The position numbers and the translations under genes were made by a program. DNA of 64,000 bases from assembly GCA_030429205.1 (NCBI GenBank), contig JAUICZ010000002.1, forward strand, positions 335,249 to 399,248, given 5' to 3'. The notes beneath the pieces were generated by a model. The model had not been told where the DNA came from. It searched no databases and worked only from the letters and a program-made list of their open reading frames with translations. Each line of letters starts with the position of its first letter. The stretch's first letter is position 1. This DNA is from Bacteroidia bacterium. Lineage in GTDB: Bacteria > Bacteroidota > Bacteroidia > Chitinophagales > Chitinophagaceae. Positions 46,106 to 55,761 of the stretch are shown here, in pieces.

Positions 46106-46618
46106 ATGCTAAATGAGTTACAAAATATCATCCCTGCAGACTTTGCCAACGACTCAAGAGTTTGGGTATACCAAAGTAGCCGTGCATTTATTGATAAAGA
46201 AGAAACTGAAATAAACGAACAGCTGGAGCAGTTTTACACACAATGGAAATCTCATGGAGATCCTGTAAAAGGCTGGGCGAAACTTGTGTTTAAGCAGTTC
46301 ATCATATTCATGGCAGATGAAACAGCAACAGGTGTTAGCGGATGCAGCACCGATAGCTCTGTAAAAGTGGTAAAGAGCATCGAGCGTCAGTATGACGTAA
46401 ATATGTTCGACAGAATGGTACTTACATTTTTAGTGAATGGCAAATCAGAAATGCTACCACTAAATCAGGTGCAATATGCTATTGACAAAGGATATATTTC
46501 GCACGACACTCCCCTCTTTAATAACGTTGTTGGCTCTAAAGAAGAGCTGATAAAAAACTGGCTGATACCATTAAATGAAAGCTGGTTATCATCTAGAGTA
46601 ACCCTTTCTGCTACATAA
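46106..46618 (+). CDS. Conserved cytosolic protein of unknown function
   Basis: 170 aa, no signal peptide or membrane helix. It contains VWVYQSSRAF, FKQFIIFMADE and SGCSTDSSVKVVKSIERQYDV, a block widely conserved in Bacteroidota. Homologues are sometimes labelled ABC-transporter ATPase, but there is no Walker A, Walker B or ABC signature, so I reject that label. It is the last gene before a strong terminator and is probably part of the Fe-S operon. Confidence 0.75.
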   Translation: MLNELQNIIPADFANDSRVWVYQSSRAFIDKEETEINEQLEQFYTQWKSHGDPVKGWAKLVFKQFIIFMADETATGVSGCSTDSSVKVVKSIERQYDVNMFDRMVLTFLVNGKSEMLPLNQVQYAIDKGYISHDTPLFNNVVGSKEELIKNWLIPLNESWLSSRVTLSAT

Positions 46619-46624
46619 AATAAC

Positions 46625-46651
46625 AAAGGGGGCTGCAATGCAGCCCCCTTT
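46625..46651. terminator. Strong hairpin terminator between convergent genes
   Basis: AAAGGGGGCTGC (46625-46636) and GCAGCCCCCTTT (46640-46651) around AAT. It sits between the convergent 170-aa and 200-aa genes and can serve both. Confidence 0.9.
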
Positions 46652-46669
46652 ACCTCTTACTGGTTTATA

Positions 46670-47272
46670 TTATTTAGCTTCCTTTTTTATAAACTTGCCC
46701 AGCCCCTTTCCTGCTACTGCATATGCTTCCTGAATTCTTGTTCCACTATCATAATCATATCCTCCAAAAGTTCTTCCGGGACATTTATCAACTGTAATTT
46801 TTGCTAATATTTTATCCGGGTTAGCAGTTTCTACAATGTAAGCCTCACCATTTATAGATGCATTCTTTCTTGATATATGTATATTATAACCAGGTTCTGT
46901 AAAAGTAGTCTTGAAAATAAGTGTGTATTTCGCATCTGACAGGTCTCCTACTTTTATGCCCGAAGTTTTGTTGAATAACTCTTCAAACTGAGGTTCAAAC
47001 CTGTTTTCTCTATCTGCAACCCATGCTTTTTCCCAACTATCACCTTTACCTGCTTCTTTTTTGTTATAGTCTTCTTTTTTCTTTTTAATATAATCTGCTT
47101 CATCAGAGAACTTACCAACACTCATTTCGCTGTAATCGTATTGAACATTTAGCTCTTTTACACCGCTAAGCATACTTAGCTTACCTGATTTTAGTTTTAC
47201 CTTTTGAGCAACTGCTGTGTTTGAGACTACAAAAAATGCTGATAACAATAGGAGTATGTATGTCTTTTTCAT
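46670..47272 (-). CDS. Exported hypothetical protein
   Basis: 200 aa with a signal peptide (KKTYILLLLSAFFVVSNTAVAQ). The mature part is basic and rich in Lys. It contains GDLSDAKYTLIFKTTFTEPGYNIHISRKNASINGEA, a beta-rich segment, and a Gly/Lys end (GKGLGKFIKKEAK). No known family. The 185 bp upstream, shared with the topoisomerase gene, hold no promoter that I can place with confidence. Confidence 0.72.
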   Translation of the reverse strand: MKKTYILLLLSAFFVVSNTAVAQKVKLKSGKLSMLSGVKELNVQYDYSEMSVGKFSDEADYIKKKKEDYNKKEAGKGDSWEKAWVADRENRFEPQFEELFNKTSGIKVGDLSDAKYTLIFKTTFTEPGYNIHISRKNASINGEAYIVETANPDKILAKITVDKCPGRTFGGYDYDSGTRIQEAYAVAGKGLGKFIKKEAK

Positions 47273-47457
47273 AAGTATATATTTGATTATAAAGAAACAA
47301 CAAAAACCTTATAACAGGTATAAACATATAAAACGATTATGTTAATAAATACTTTACCAACGCCTTATTGATTCTTACAGAACAATTGATTTTTGATTAA
47401 TTTTATCGGTCATCGAAGCCTGTTACAACAGGATTGAAAATCTTACGAGAGGAATAA

Positions 47458-49959
47458 ATGTCTGAACAGAACGACCATCAAGAGCAAAATTCAGTATTCC
47501 TGAATGATATGTATGAGAGCTGGTTTTTAGATTATGCCAGCTATGTGATATTAGAGCGTGCAGTACCTACTGTTAACGACGGACTAAAACCTGTACAGCG
47601 CAGGATACTGCACTCCATGAAAGAGATGGATGATGGCAGGTATAATAAAATTGCCAACGTCATTGGGCAAACCATGCAGTACCACCCGCATGGTGATGCT
47701 TCTATCGGTGATGCTATTATCAACATTGGGCAAAAAGACCTTTTGATAGATACTCAGGGTAACTGGGGAGATGTAAGAACAGGAGACAGTGCAGCGGCAG
47801 CAAGATATATAGAGGGGCGTCTTTCTAAGTTCGCTTTAGATATTGCATTCAACAATAAAACAACGGAGTGGCAATTAAGCTACGACGGCAGAAAGAAAGA
47901 GCCGGTTACATTGCCGATGAAGTTCCCATTACTTCTAGCACAAGGTGCAGAAGGTATTGCTGTGGGCTTATCTACCAAAATTCTTCCTCATAACTTCTGC
48001 GAAATAATACAGGGAGCAGTAAAATACCTTAAAGGCAGAAGCTTCGATCTGTATCCCGATTTCATTACAGGAGGCTTAATAGATGTAAGTAACTACGACA
48101 ACGGTAAACGCGGCGGAAAGGTTCGTGTAAGAGCAAGAATAGAAGCGGCAGACAAGAAAACACTTATTATTAAAGATGTACCGTACAATACTACTACCAG
48201 TCAACTTGTAGACAGCATATTAAAAGCGAACGATAACGGTAAAATAAAAATCAAAAGTGTTACTGATAATACAGCAAAAGATGTAGAGCTGCTGGTACAA
48301 CTACCCAACGGTGTTGATGCAGACCAAACAATTGATGCTTTATATGCATTTACCGATTGCGAGATATCTATTTCTCCAAATGCTTGTGTCATTATCGATG
48401 AAAAACCTCAGTTTGTTGATGTCAAGAAACTACTGAAGTTATCGGTAGACCATACCAAAGATCTTTTACTTAAAGAACTGCAAATAAGGCTTGGAGAGTT
48501 AGAAGATGACTGGCACTACTCTTCTCTTGAAAAGATATTTATAGAAAAGCGTATATACCGTGATATAGAAGAAGAAACTACATGGGAGGGGGTAATAAAC
48601 GCCATCGACAACGGGCTAAAACCTTACAAGAAAAAGTTTAAAAGAGAGATTACCGAAGAAGATATAGTGAGACTGACTGAAATAAAGATCAAACGTATCT
48701 CTAAATATGACTCATTTAAGGCAGACGAGCACATCAAAGGTGTTGAAGACAACATAAAAGAAACAAAAGACAACATCAAAAACCTCACTGACTATACTAT
48801 AGCTTACTACGAAAACTTGTTAAAAAAGCATGGTGCCGGACGCGAAAGAAAAACAGAGATTCGTCCGTTTGAAAATATTGAGGCAACTACTGTAGCCATA
48901 GCCAACACAAAATTATACTACAATAAAAAAGAAGGCTTTATCGGAACCAGCCTGAAGAAAGATGAGTTTGCATTTGAATGCTCTGATCTGGATAATATCA
49001 TCGTCTTCAGGAAAGATGGTAAGATGGTGGTGACCAAAGTTGCAGATAAATCTTTTGTTGGTAAAGACATCATACACTTAGATGTATGGACTAAAGGTGA
49101 CGACCGTACTACCTACAATATGATATATGTTGATGGCAAAACAGGTATCTCTTACGCCAAGCGTTTTAATGTTACAGGTGTTACGCGTGATAGAGAATAC
49201 GACCTGACAAAAGGGAATAAAAACAGCAAAGTACATCACTTTAGTGCTAATCCAAACGGAGAGGCAGAAACCATTACTATCACACTCTCACCCGGTAGTA
49301 AAGCAAGAAATAAAGTATTTGACTATTCTTTTGAAGAATTAGACATTAAAGGCAGAAGTGCAGGTGGTAACCAGGTTACAAAATATCCTATACGCAGTAC
49401 AAGACTTAAAGAAAAAGGTCGCTCTACCCTTTCCGGGCAAAAAATATGGTACGATGATGCTGTTGGCAGACTGAATAAAGATGGCAACGGTATGCTGCTG
49501 GGTAGCTTTACTGCTGATGACAAAGTACTGGTATTCTATAAAGATGGACATTACGAGCTGACTGATTTTGAGTTAACAAACCGCTATGAGCCCGAAGATG
49601 TAGTAAGAATAGAGCTCTTCAACCCGGAAAAAGTAGTCAGTGCTGTTTACTTCGATAAAAAATCAGGCAGTTTCTATGCCAAAAGGTTTGTTATTGAAGC
49701 ACAAACACTTAAAAACAAATACCTATTTATAAAAGAAGGTGACGGAAACTATCTGGAATTTGTTACTACAACCAGTGAGCCTACTATTATTCTTGGTGTA
49801 GGTAAACGAAAAACAGAGCTTGAAGAGAGTAAGTTTAGTATACATGACGAGATTGATATTACAGGTTGGCGTACCATTGGTACTAAAATCGGAGACAAAA
49901 CGCTAAAAGAAGTGTCTTTGGATGATAATACAAAAGACGACACACCAACACTTTTTTAA
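47458..49959 (+). CDS. parC: DNA topoisomerase IV subunit A-like (GyrA/ParC family)
   Basis: 833 aa. The winged-helix region has RAVPTVNDGLKPVQRRIL, HPHGDASIGDAI and the catalytic Tyr117 in AAAARYIEGRL. A coiled coil lies around 330-450, and the C-terminal part (about 470-800) carries GyrA-type beta-propeller blades. The Bacteroidota parC-like paralogue has this shape; gyrA is normally distinguished by its GyrA box, which I do not see. No parE gene is adjacent within the window. GAGAGGA just before the ATG is an unusually good Shine-Dalgarno for this phylum. Confidence 0.88.
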   Translation: MSEQNDHQEQNSVFLNDMYESWFLDYASYVILERAVPTVNDGLKPVQRRILHSMKEMDDGRYNKIANVIGQTMQYHPHGDASIGDAIINIGQKDLLIDTQGNWGDVRTGDSAAAARYIEGRLSKFALDIAFNNKTTEWQLSYDGRKKEPVTLPMKFPLLLAQGAEGIAVGLSTKILPHNFCEIIQGAVKYLKGRSFDLYPDFITGGLIDVSNYDNGKRGGKVRVRARIEAADKKTLIIKDVPYNTTTSQLVDSILKANDNGKIKIKSVTDNTAKDVELLVQLPNGVDADQTIDALYAFTDCEISISPNACVIIDEKPQFVDVKKLLKLSVDHTKDLLLKELQIRLGELEDDWHYSSLEKIFIEKRIYRDIEEETTWEGVINAIDNGLKPYKKKFKREITEEDIVRLTEIKIKRISKYDSFKADEHIKGVEDNIKETKDNIKNLTDYTIAYYENLLKKHGAGRERKTEIRPFENIEATTVAIANTKLYYNKKEGFIGTSLKKDEFAFECSDLDNIIVFRKDGKMVVTKVADKSFVGKDIIHLDVWTKGDDRTTYNMIYVDGKTGISYAKRFNVTGVTRDREYDLTKGNKNSKVHHFSANPNGEAETITITLSPGSKARNKVFDYSFEELDIKGRSAGGNQVTKYPIRSTRLKEKGRSTLSGQKIWYDDAVGRLNKDGNGMLLGSFTADDKVLVFYKDGHYELTDFELTNRYEPEDVVRIELFNPEKVVSAVYFDKKSGSFYAKRFVIEAQTLKNKYLFIKEGDGNYLEFVTTTSEPTIILGVGKRKTELEESKFSIHDEIDITGWRTIGTKIGDKTLKEVSLDDNTKDDTPTLF

Positions 49960-50025
49960 ATATAATTATATAAGCGGAATGTAGTATCTTCACGCACCGA
50001 ACTTGGAAGTAAGCAGAACTGAATA

Positions 50026-50622
50026 ATGAAAAAAACGGAACTGGAAATTGTAGCGCTTTCCCACAGTATCACCCAAACACATTCTTATGCAGTAGTTTTA
50101 GGCGAAGTAAACGGTTTGCGTCGTTTACCAATTGTCATCGGAGGCTTTGAGGCTCAGGCAATTGCAGTCGCTCTGGAACGTATGCAACCCAGCAGACCAC
50201 TTACGCACGATCTGTTTTCTAACTTCATGGCAAACTTTGACATAGAATTGACAGAAGTTGTCATCTATAAATTGGAGGAAGGCATATTTTTCGCGAAATT
50301 AGTGTGTCAAAACAATGGTAATGTTGTAGAGATAGACTCCCGCACCTCAGATGCTCTAGCACTAGCAGTTCGTTCGGGCTGCAAAATATACACCTTCGAA
50401 AATATACTTGATGCAGCAGGTTTAGATATGGACCCTGCAGAAAAAACAGAATCTGAAGGAGAATCAATAAGTACGCCTACAGAAACCGTATCTGAAAACA
50501 AAGATTTGAGTTCTATGACTTTAGACGAACTCAATACCCTTTTGCAACAGGTATTAGAACAGGAGGATTATGTTAGAGCTATATCTATCAGGGACGAGAT
50601 CAACAGCAGAACCAAAAAGTAA
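50026..50622 (+). CDS. Bifunctional nuclease-domain protein (DUF151) with UVR motif
   Basis: 198 aa. Residues 1-135 are the bifunctional nuclease domain (RRLPIVIGGFEAQAIAVALE, RPLTHDLFSNF, DSRTSDALALAVRSGCKIYTF). After a Ser/Thr/Glu-rich linker, the end (DELNTLLQQVLEQEDYVRAI) is a UvrB/UvrC-type motif. It may bind or cleave nucleic acid or interact with Clp or Uvr partners. Single gene between the topoisomerase and the metalloprotease. Confidence 0.88.
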   Translation: MKKTELEIVALSHSITQTHSYAVVLGEVNGLRRLPIVIGGFEAQAIAVALERMQPSRPLTHDLFSNFMANFDIELTEVVIYKLEEGIFFAKLVCQNNGNVVEIDSRTSDALALAVRSGCKIYTFENILDAAGLDMDPAEKTESEGESISTPTETVSENKDLSSMTLDELNTLLQQVLEQEDYVRAISIRDEINSRTKK

Positions 50623-50657
50623 AACGATACGAATATTATAATAATCAACTTAGTATA

Positions 50658-52019
50658 ATGAAAAAATTTCTGGTATTAACAGCAATGTGTGGATTGGTGT
50701 TACCGTTTAAGGCTGTAAAAGCACAAACAATATGCGGTAACGAGATAGTTCAACAACAAATAGAATCAGACCCTGTTGCTAAAGCAGCGTACGATAAGTA
50801 TTGGGCCAATTATGTAAAAGAAAACAAAGAAATGTCTCGTGCAGCAAGAAAAACTACTTACACGCACGCTAACATTCCTGTTGTATTTCACGTTATCTTA
50901 AATCAAACTCAAATAGACGATCTTGGTGGTGTTTCAGGCATACACGAAAGAATAGCATCTCAGTTGATCGTATTGAATGAGGATTTCAATGCGAAAAACA
51001 GCGATATTAATAATGTACCAGAGGTATTCAAACCAGTTGTAGGAAACCCTCAAATGACGTTTGCAGTAGCTAAGAAGAACCCTAATGGTCAACTTACATA
51101 TGCTGTTAATATTTTAACTAAACCAGCAAACTTTACCGGTTACCCTCCGCATAGCTACGATGTTAAACGCTCTGTAATGGGAGGAGCAGACCCTTGGGAT
51201 AACACAAAGTACTTAAATGTATGGGTTACCAACATTACAAACCCCGGCAGCACCGGGCAAGTATTAGGTTGGGGCTATAACCCTACTTATGCAGGTAATA
51301 CTACAGGCGATCCACAACTTGGTGGTGTGGTAATACACTACTTAACATTGGGTAAGAAAACACAAACAGGACAAAAGTTTTACTCTTCTAACACTCAAAA
51401 AGGTAGAACATTAACTCATGAGCTGGGTCACTTCTTTGACATATGGCATGTTTGGGGTAATACTCCTGTAGGTAGTGGAACATGTGGTGATGATGATGGT
51501 ATTGATGATACACCAAGACAAGAAGATGCTACACAAAGTTGTCCTTTACCGCTAAATAAGGTTATACCAAACTGTACTATCGAATCTCATCCGGGTGGTG
51601 AAATGTACATGAACTTTATGGACTACAGCGGCGATAACTGTACACGTATGTTTACAGAATTGCAGGTTGCCAGAATGAGAAAAACTATCGACCCGGGAGG
51701 TTCTTTACATGGATTGACTACAGACATTTCTTTGGTATACTGGCCAAATGACATTTCTATAGTTGAATACAACAACAACGTTCGTATTGCTCCAAACCCT
51801 TCTAATGGTATATTCACCATTAACATGGTTAGCAAGAACAACAACTTAGATAAAATAACAGTGAGTAACATTATCGGACAAACTGTTAAGAACATAGATA
51901 TTAAAGATCAAAACCTTACAGAATATACCATTGACATTACCGGTATGACAAAAGGTGTGTACATGGTTCAAATGCATTTTGACGCAGGAGTGATCTCAAG
52001 AAAAGTAGTTTTGAAATGA
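50658..52019 (+). CDS. M43 pappalysin-like zinc metalloprotease with T9SS sorting domain
   Basis: 453 aa. The signal peptide ends near KAQ. A pro-region leads to the metzincin-type HELGHFFDIWH (His254, Glu255, His258, His264) and a Met-turn (YMNFMDYSGDNC). Cysteines flank the site as in cytophagalysins. The last 80 residues are a type A sorting domain (IAPNPSNGIFTINM, ITVSNIIGQTV, TKGVYMVQM). It is a secreted surface protease. Its stop overlaps the mqnE start by 4 bp. Confidence 0.93.
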   Translation: MKKFLVLTAMCGLVLPFKAVKAQTICGNEIVQQQIESDPVAKAAYDKYWANYVKENKEMSRAARKTTYTHANIPVVFHVILNQTQIDDLGGVSGIHERIASQLIVLNEDFNAKNSDINNVPEVFKPVVGNPQMTFAVAKKNPNGQLTYAVNILTKPANFTGYPPHSYDVKRSVMGGADPWDNTKYLNVWVTNITNPGSTGQVLGWGYNPTYAGNTTGDPQLGGVVIHYLTLGKKTQTGQKFYSSNTQKGRTLTHELGHFFDIWHVWGNTPVGSGTCGDDDGIDDTPRQEDATQSCPLPLNKVIPNCTIESHPGGEMYMNFMDYSGDNCTRMFTELQVARMRKTIDPGGSLHGLTTDISLVYWPNDISIVEYNNNVRIAPNPSNGIFTINMVSKNNNLDKITVSNIIGQTVKNIDIKDQNLTEYTIDITGMTKGVYMVQMHFDAGVISRKVVLK

Positions 52020-53167
52020 TAGTAGACAATACAGGCATCGAACAAATACTAAACAGTGCCTCAATTGACAAAGAGCTAAAAACAATAGCTGAAAAAATAT
52101 TGAAAACAGAACGCCTATCCTTTGAGGATGGCGTTTTGCTTTTTGAAAAAGCAGAGGTGGGATACTTGGGCACTTTAGCCAACTACGTACGTAACAAGTT
52201 GCATGGAGAGAAGGTTTACTTCAACCGAAACTTCCATATAGAACCAACTAATGTGTGTGTATTCACCTGTAACTTTTGCTCTTACTCTCGTAAGTACAAG
52301 CATAGAGACGAAGGTTGGGAACTAAGTATTGAGGAAATGTTGGACATGGTACGCAAGTACGAAAACCAACCTGTTACAGAAGTACATATTGTTGGTGGCG
52401 TTCACCCAAAAATGAATCTTGAGTTCTTTTGCGAGGTAGTAAGCAAGATAAAAGAAATGAGACCCGATTTACACATCAAAGGGTTTACTGCTGTAGAGCT
52501 GGACTATATGTTCAGAAAAGCAAAGCTTACTACTAAAGAAGGCATGCAGAAGCTGAAAGATGCTGGCTTACAATCTTTACCGGGTGGCGGCGCAGAGATA
52601 TTCGACGAAGCTATTCGCCAAGAGATATGTGCTGATAAAATAGATGGCCCGGGATGGCTGGATATACACAAAACAGCTCACCAACTGGGTATGCACAGCA
52701 ATGCAACCATGCTATATGGTCATATAGAAAGCTACTGGCACAGAGTAGACCATATGGAGCAGTTACGTACTTTACAAGATGAGACGGGAGGCTTCAACTG
52801 CTTCATCCCGTTGAAGTTCAGGAATATGGATAACGATATGTCTCACGTACCGGAGGTAACAATGGTAGAAGACATGCGCCTGTATGCCATTGCCAGATTG
52901 TACATGGACAATTTCCGCAACTTAAAAGCGTACTGGCCTATGCTGGGCAGAGAGTCTGCACAAATGACCTTGCAGTTTGGTGTGAACGATCTGGACGGAA
53001 CTATTGATGATACTACGAAGATCTATTCTATGGCAGGTTCTGAGGAGCAATCTCCTTCTATGACAACGGAAGAGCTTTGCGACCTGATAACAACTGCGGG
53101 TAAAACACCTGTTGAAAGAGATACTGTATACAACGAGATACAGGTTTTTGAAACTACGGGTGCTTAA
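52016..53167 (+). CDS. mqnE: Aminofutalosine synthase MqnE
   Basis: 383 aa radical-SAM enzyme of the futalosine menaquinone pathway. The cluster motif is Cys81, Cys85 and Cys88 (CVFTCNFCSY), followed by HIVGGVHPKMNLEFF, GFTAVELDYM and PGGGAEIFDEAIRQEIC, as in MqnE. The related CofH and MqnC are less likely given these blocks. It overlaps the protease gene by 4 bp upstream (ATGA) and the membrane-protein gene tail to tail by 14 bp. Its presence implies menaquinone is made by the futalosine route. Confidence 0.92.
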   Translation: MIVDNTGIEQILNSASIDKELKTIAEKILKTERLSFEDGVLLFEKAEVGYLGTLANYVRNKLHGEKVYFNRNFHIEPTNVCVFTCNFCSYSRKYKHRDEGWELSIEEMLDMVRKYENQPVTEVHIVGGVHPKMNLEFFCEVVSKIKEMRPDLHIKGFTAVELDYMFRKAKLTTKEGMQKLKDAGLQSLPGGGAEIFDEAIRQEICADKIDGPGWLDIHKTAHQLGMHSNATMLYGHIESYWHRVDHMEQLRTLQDETGGFNCFIPLKFRNMDNDMSHVPEVTMVEDMRLYAIARLYMDNFRNLKAYWPMLGRESAQMTLQFGVNDLDGTIDDTTKIYSMAGSEEQSPSMTTEELCDLITTAGKTPVERDTVYNEIQVFETTGA

Positions 53168-54482
53168 AACTCTTTTTCGTATAAGCCAATACATTTAAGA
53201 TCACAGCTATTGTGCAGGCGATGCATGTCCAATAAAAATACCTGAAATCGGTATCAATTTGGAATACAAAAAACTGTATCAGTCTGTACAATAAGCTTGA
53301 CGTGAGTATAGCGTAACAAAACTGTTTTAGTACCCTGTTCTTCTGTGCATACGTTACCGCTATAAGAGCAATATTCAGGAAGAACCAGAACCATGCCTGC
53401 ATATAAAACATACTTCTGTTATTATCCAGCCAGCGTACAAATACACCACGTAAAGCATTAGGTTTTTGAACCAAGCCCACTTCATTAGGATGCACCCAAA
53501 CATAATGGGTCATGTTGTTATCCCCTCTGGTTTTTAAACGCAGATAATACAGGTATCCATCAAACCTGTTCTTAAGATAAACCGACGGGTGTTTACGCAC
53601 TGCCAGCCACCACGATTCTTTCAATGTAGATGATACCCCCTCATTCATATCAGGTTTAATAGGCACACCATCACTATTCCACCAAAGCATATCAAAAGTC
53701 GCTGTGTGGTAATGTTTCCTTACATATGCAGTATCAAAACCATTGGGTTGTAAGTATAGTTCTCGCGGAAAAACATCTTCACCTGTTTCTACATAAATAC
53801 CCGATAAATCGTGCAGCAATAATTTAGCCTCTGGATATTTTTTAATTGAAGGAATGCCTGCCAGAAGTTGGTATAGACTAGCTACCAGCACTATCGCAGC
53901 AAAAGAAACACCTACTTTAAACCGGGGTTTCTTTCCGTCAAAAACCGTCCATACCCACAGCACAAGTAATGGTATAAAACCTGCAAAAGCATCTATTCTT
54001 ACCAACAAACCATATACTATCAATACAGCACTTATTATTACTTCTGCCCAACGTAAAGGTCTGTTCTTAAAAACAGATTGCAGCAAGATGCTACATGCCA
54101 GCAACCAGCTTAATGCCAACTGCGCATCCTTAATTATATAACCGGAAAAGTTTATAAGGAACGGCGCAAGGATAAACAATACCGTTGTGGCTATCGATAA
54201 TCTTTTGGGCAGGTTTCTTGCTAACAAATAGTAAGAGAACCAGTACATGAACAATTGTAAAGCAAGCATTAACTCGCCACCTGCATATATGCTGTTGAAA
54301 GCACTCCACAGCATAGCCATAGCAATCGGATGCCAATCTGTATAAGCACCTGAGATAGATTGCTCATACTGATCTATACTATCGGGCGACAGAAACCCCG
54401 GCATGAATGCAAGAAAAAACAACAAGAAACCCAACAAAGCTATTGAGCCAAATACCTTGTTTTTCCTATTGGCTGTTTTCAT
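53154..54482 (-). CDS. Polytopic membrane protein, GT-C-like
   Basis: 442 aa with about ten membrane helices. The first extracytoplasmic loop has FLSPDSIDQYEQSISGAYTD, an acidic loop like the catalytic D/E-containing first loop of GT-C membrane glycosyltransferases (PMT/ArnT-like). A larger soluble loop lies at about 225-330. The GT-C assignment is inference from topology and loop; the donor and acceptor are unknown. It begins 12 bp after the MFS gene ends. Confidence 0.65.
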   Translation of the reverse strand: MKTANRKNKVFGSIALLGFLLFFLAFMPGFLSPDSIDQYEQSISGAYTDWHPIAMAMLWSAFNSIYAGGELMLALQLFMYWFSYYLLARNLPKRLSIATTVLFILAPFLINFSGYIIKDAQLALSWLLACSILLQSVFKNRPLRWAEVIISAVLIVYGLLVRIDAFAGFIPLLVLWVWTVFDGKKPRFKVGVSFAAIVLVASLYQLLAGIPSIKKYPEAKLLLHDLSGIYVETGEDVFPRELYLQPNGFDTAYVRKHYHTATFDMLWWNSDGVPIKPDMNEGVSSTLKESWWLAVRKHPSVYLKNRFDGYLYYLRLKTRGDNNMTHYVWVHPNEVGLVQKPNALRGVFVRWLDNNRSMFYMQAWFWFFLNIALIAVTYAQKNRVLKQFCYAILTSSLLYRLIQFFVFQIDTDFRYFYWTCIACTIAVILNVLAYTKKSFKHP

Positions 54483-54494
54483 TTAAAGGTGTGT

Positions 54495-55724
54495 TTATTC
54501 TTCGTAGAAGTTCAGGTCTTTACCAAAGGTTTCATCTATCATGGCTACTGCAACCACACTAATAGCCATTACCACAACACCTGTGATAATTCCTGATGTT
54601 ACATAACTGAAACTGCTTTGTAAAGTGGTGAATAAGAAACCTATACCTACCAATGCACCACGCACCATATTGGGTATGGTAGTAGCCGCTGTTGCACGCA
54701 GGTTGGTACCAAACTGCTCCGCACCCATCGTAACGAATATGGCCCAGAAGCCTGTACCAAAACCAAGCAATGCACATATAAAGTACATGTAACTTGCACT
54801 ACCACCGTTTTGTGTAAAGTAGAGTATGATACCCAGTATGGTGATACCGTAAAACACATAGAGTGCTTTTTTTCTACTCTTTAAATACTGGCTCAACACA
54901 CCAATCAATACATCACCTATTGATATGGCTACGTAAGCAAACATCACTCCCCTGCCCGGGTCTATCGGTTCTTGTATACCAAACTGCTTACCAAACTCTT
55001 TCGAGAAGATGATGAGTATACCCACCACATACCATGTAGGCATACCAATAAGTATACTGAGTAAATATTTTTTGAAGCGCTTACCATTGGTAAAGAACAT
55101 CAGGAAGCTCCCCTTCTTTACATTTTTCACCTGAGACATGTTCTTGTACATACCCGACTCAAACACAGACACCCTCATCAACAATAGAATAATACCTAAA
55201 CCACCACCAATGAAGTAACATGTACGCCACTCAAACTGCTGTTTAATGAAATAGGCAGCTACAGCACCCAGCAAACCAACACCTGCCACGAGTGATGTTG
55301 CCAATCCACGCTTTTCTTTAGGTATCAGCTCGCTCACCAATGTAATACCGGCACCCAGCTCACCTGCCAGCCCAATACCTGCAATAAAACGAGCTACCAT
55401 ATACTGGTCTACCGTTTGTACAAAACCATTAGCAATATTGGCTATTGAGTATAATACGATGGAACCAAACAACACACTCAGCCTGCCTCGCTTATCCCCC
55501 ATCATACCCCAGATGATACCACCAATAAGCAAACCGCCCATTTGCCACTGTTGCAGCAAAAGCCCTTTCTGTGCTATTTGCTCACTGTTTAAACCTAAAT
55601 CTTGTAAACTTTCTACACGGATGATACCGAATAGCAACAGATCGTATATATCAACGAAATAGCCGAGGGCAGCTACCAATACAGGTATGCTGAAGATGGA
55701 AATAGTTTTAGCTTGCTGTGTCAT
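54495..55724 (-). CDS. Major facilitator superfamily transporter
   Basis: 409 aa with twelve membrane helices. The loop 2-3 signature GMMGDKRGRLSVLFG is clear, and helix 1 carries FVDIYDLLLF, an Asp pair reminiscent of the metabolite:H+ symporter branch. There is a matching ELIPKEKRGLATSL in helix 4-5. A sugar- or organic-acid:proton symporter is likely; the substrate is not readable. Confidence 0.9.
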   Translation of the reverse strand: MTQQAKTISIFSIPVLVAALGYFVDIYDLLLFGIIRVESLQDLGLNSEQIAQKGLLLQQWQMGGLLIGGIIWGMMGDKRGRLSVLFGSIVLYSIANIANGFVQTVDQYMVARFIAGIGLAGELGAGITLVSELIPKEKRGLATSLVAGVGLLGAVAAYFIKQQFEWRTCYFIGGGLGIILLLMRVSVFESGMYKNMSQVKNVKKGSFLMFFTNGKRFKKYLLSILIGMPTWYVVGILIIFSKEFGKQFGIQEPIDPGRGVMFAYVAISIGDVLIGVLSQYLKSRKKALYVFYGITILGIILYFTQNGGSASYMYFICALLGFGTGFWAIFVTMGAEQFGTNLRATAATTIPNMVRGALVGIGFLFTTLQSSFSYVTSGIITGVVVMAISVVAVAMIDETFGKDLNFYEE

Positions 55725-55761
55725 TTAACAGCTAAGATAAAAATGTATATGATATATAGAA

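Noticed and set aside
46106..46618. ABC-transporter ATPase
   Set aside because: This label is sometimes attached to the family, but no Walker A, Walker B or signature motif is present in the 170 residues.
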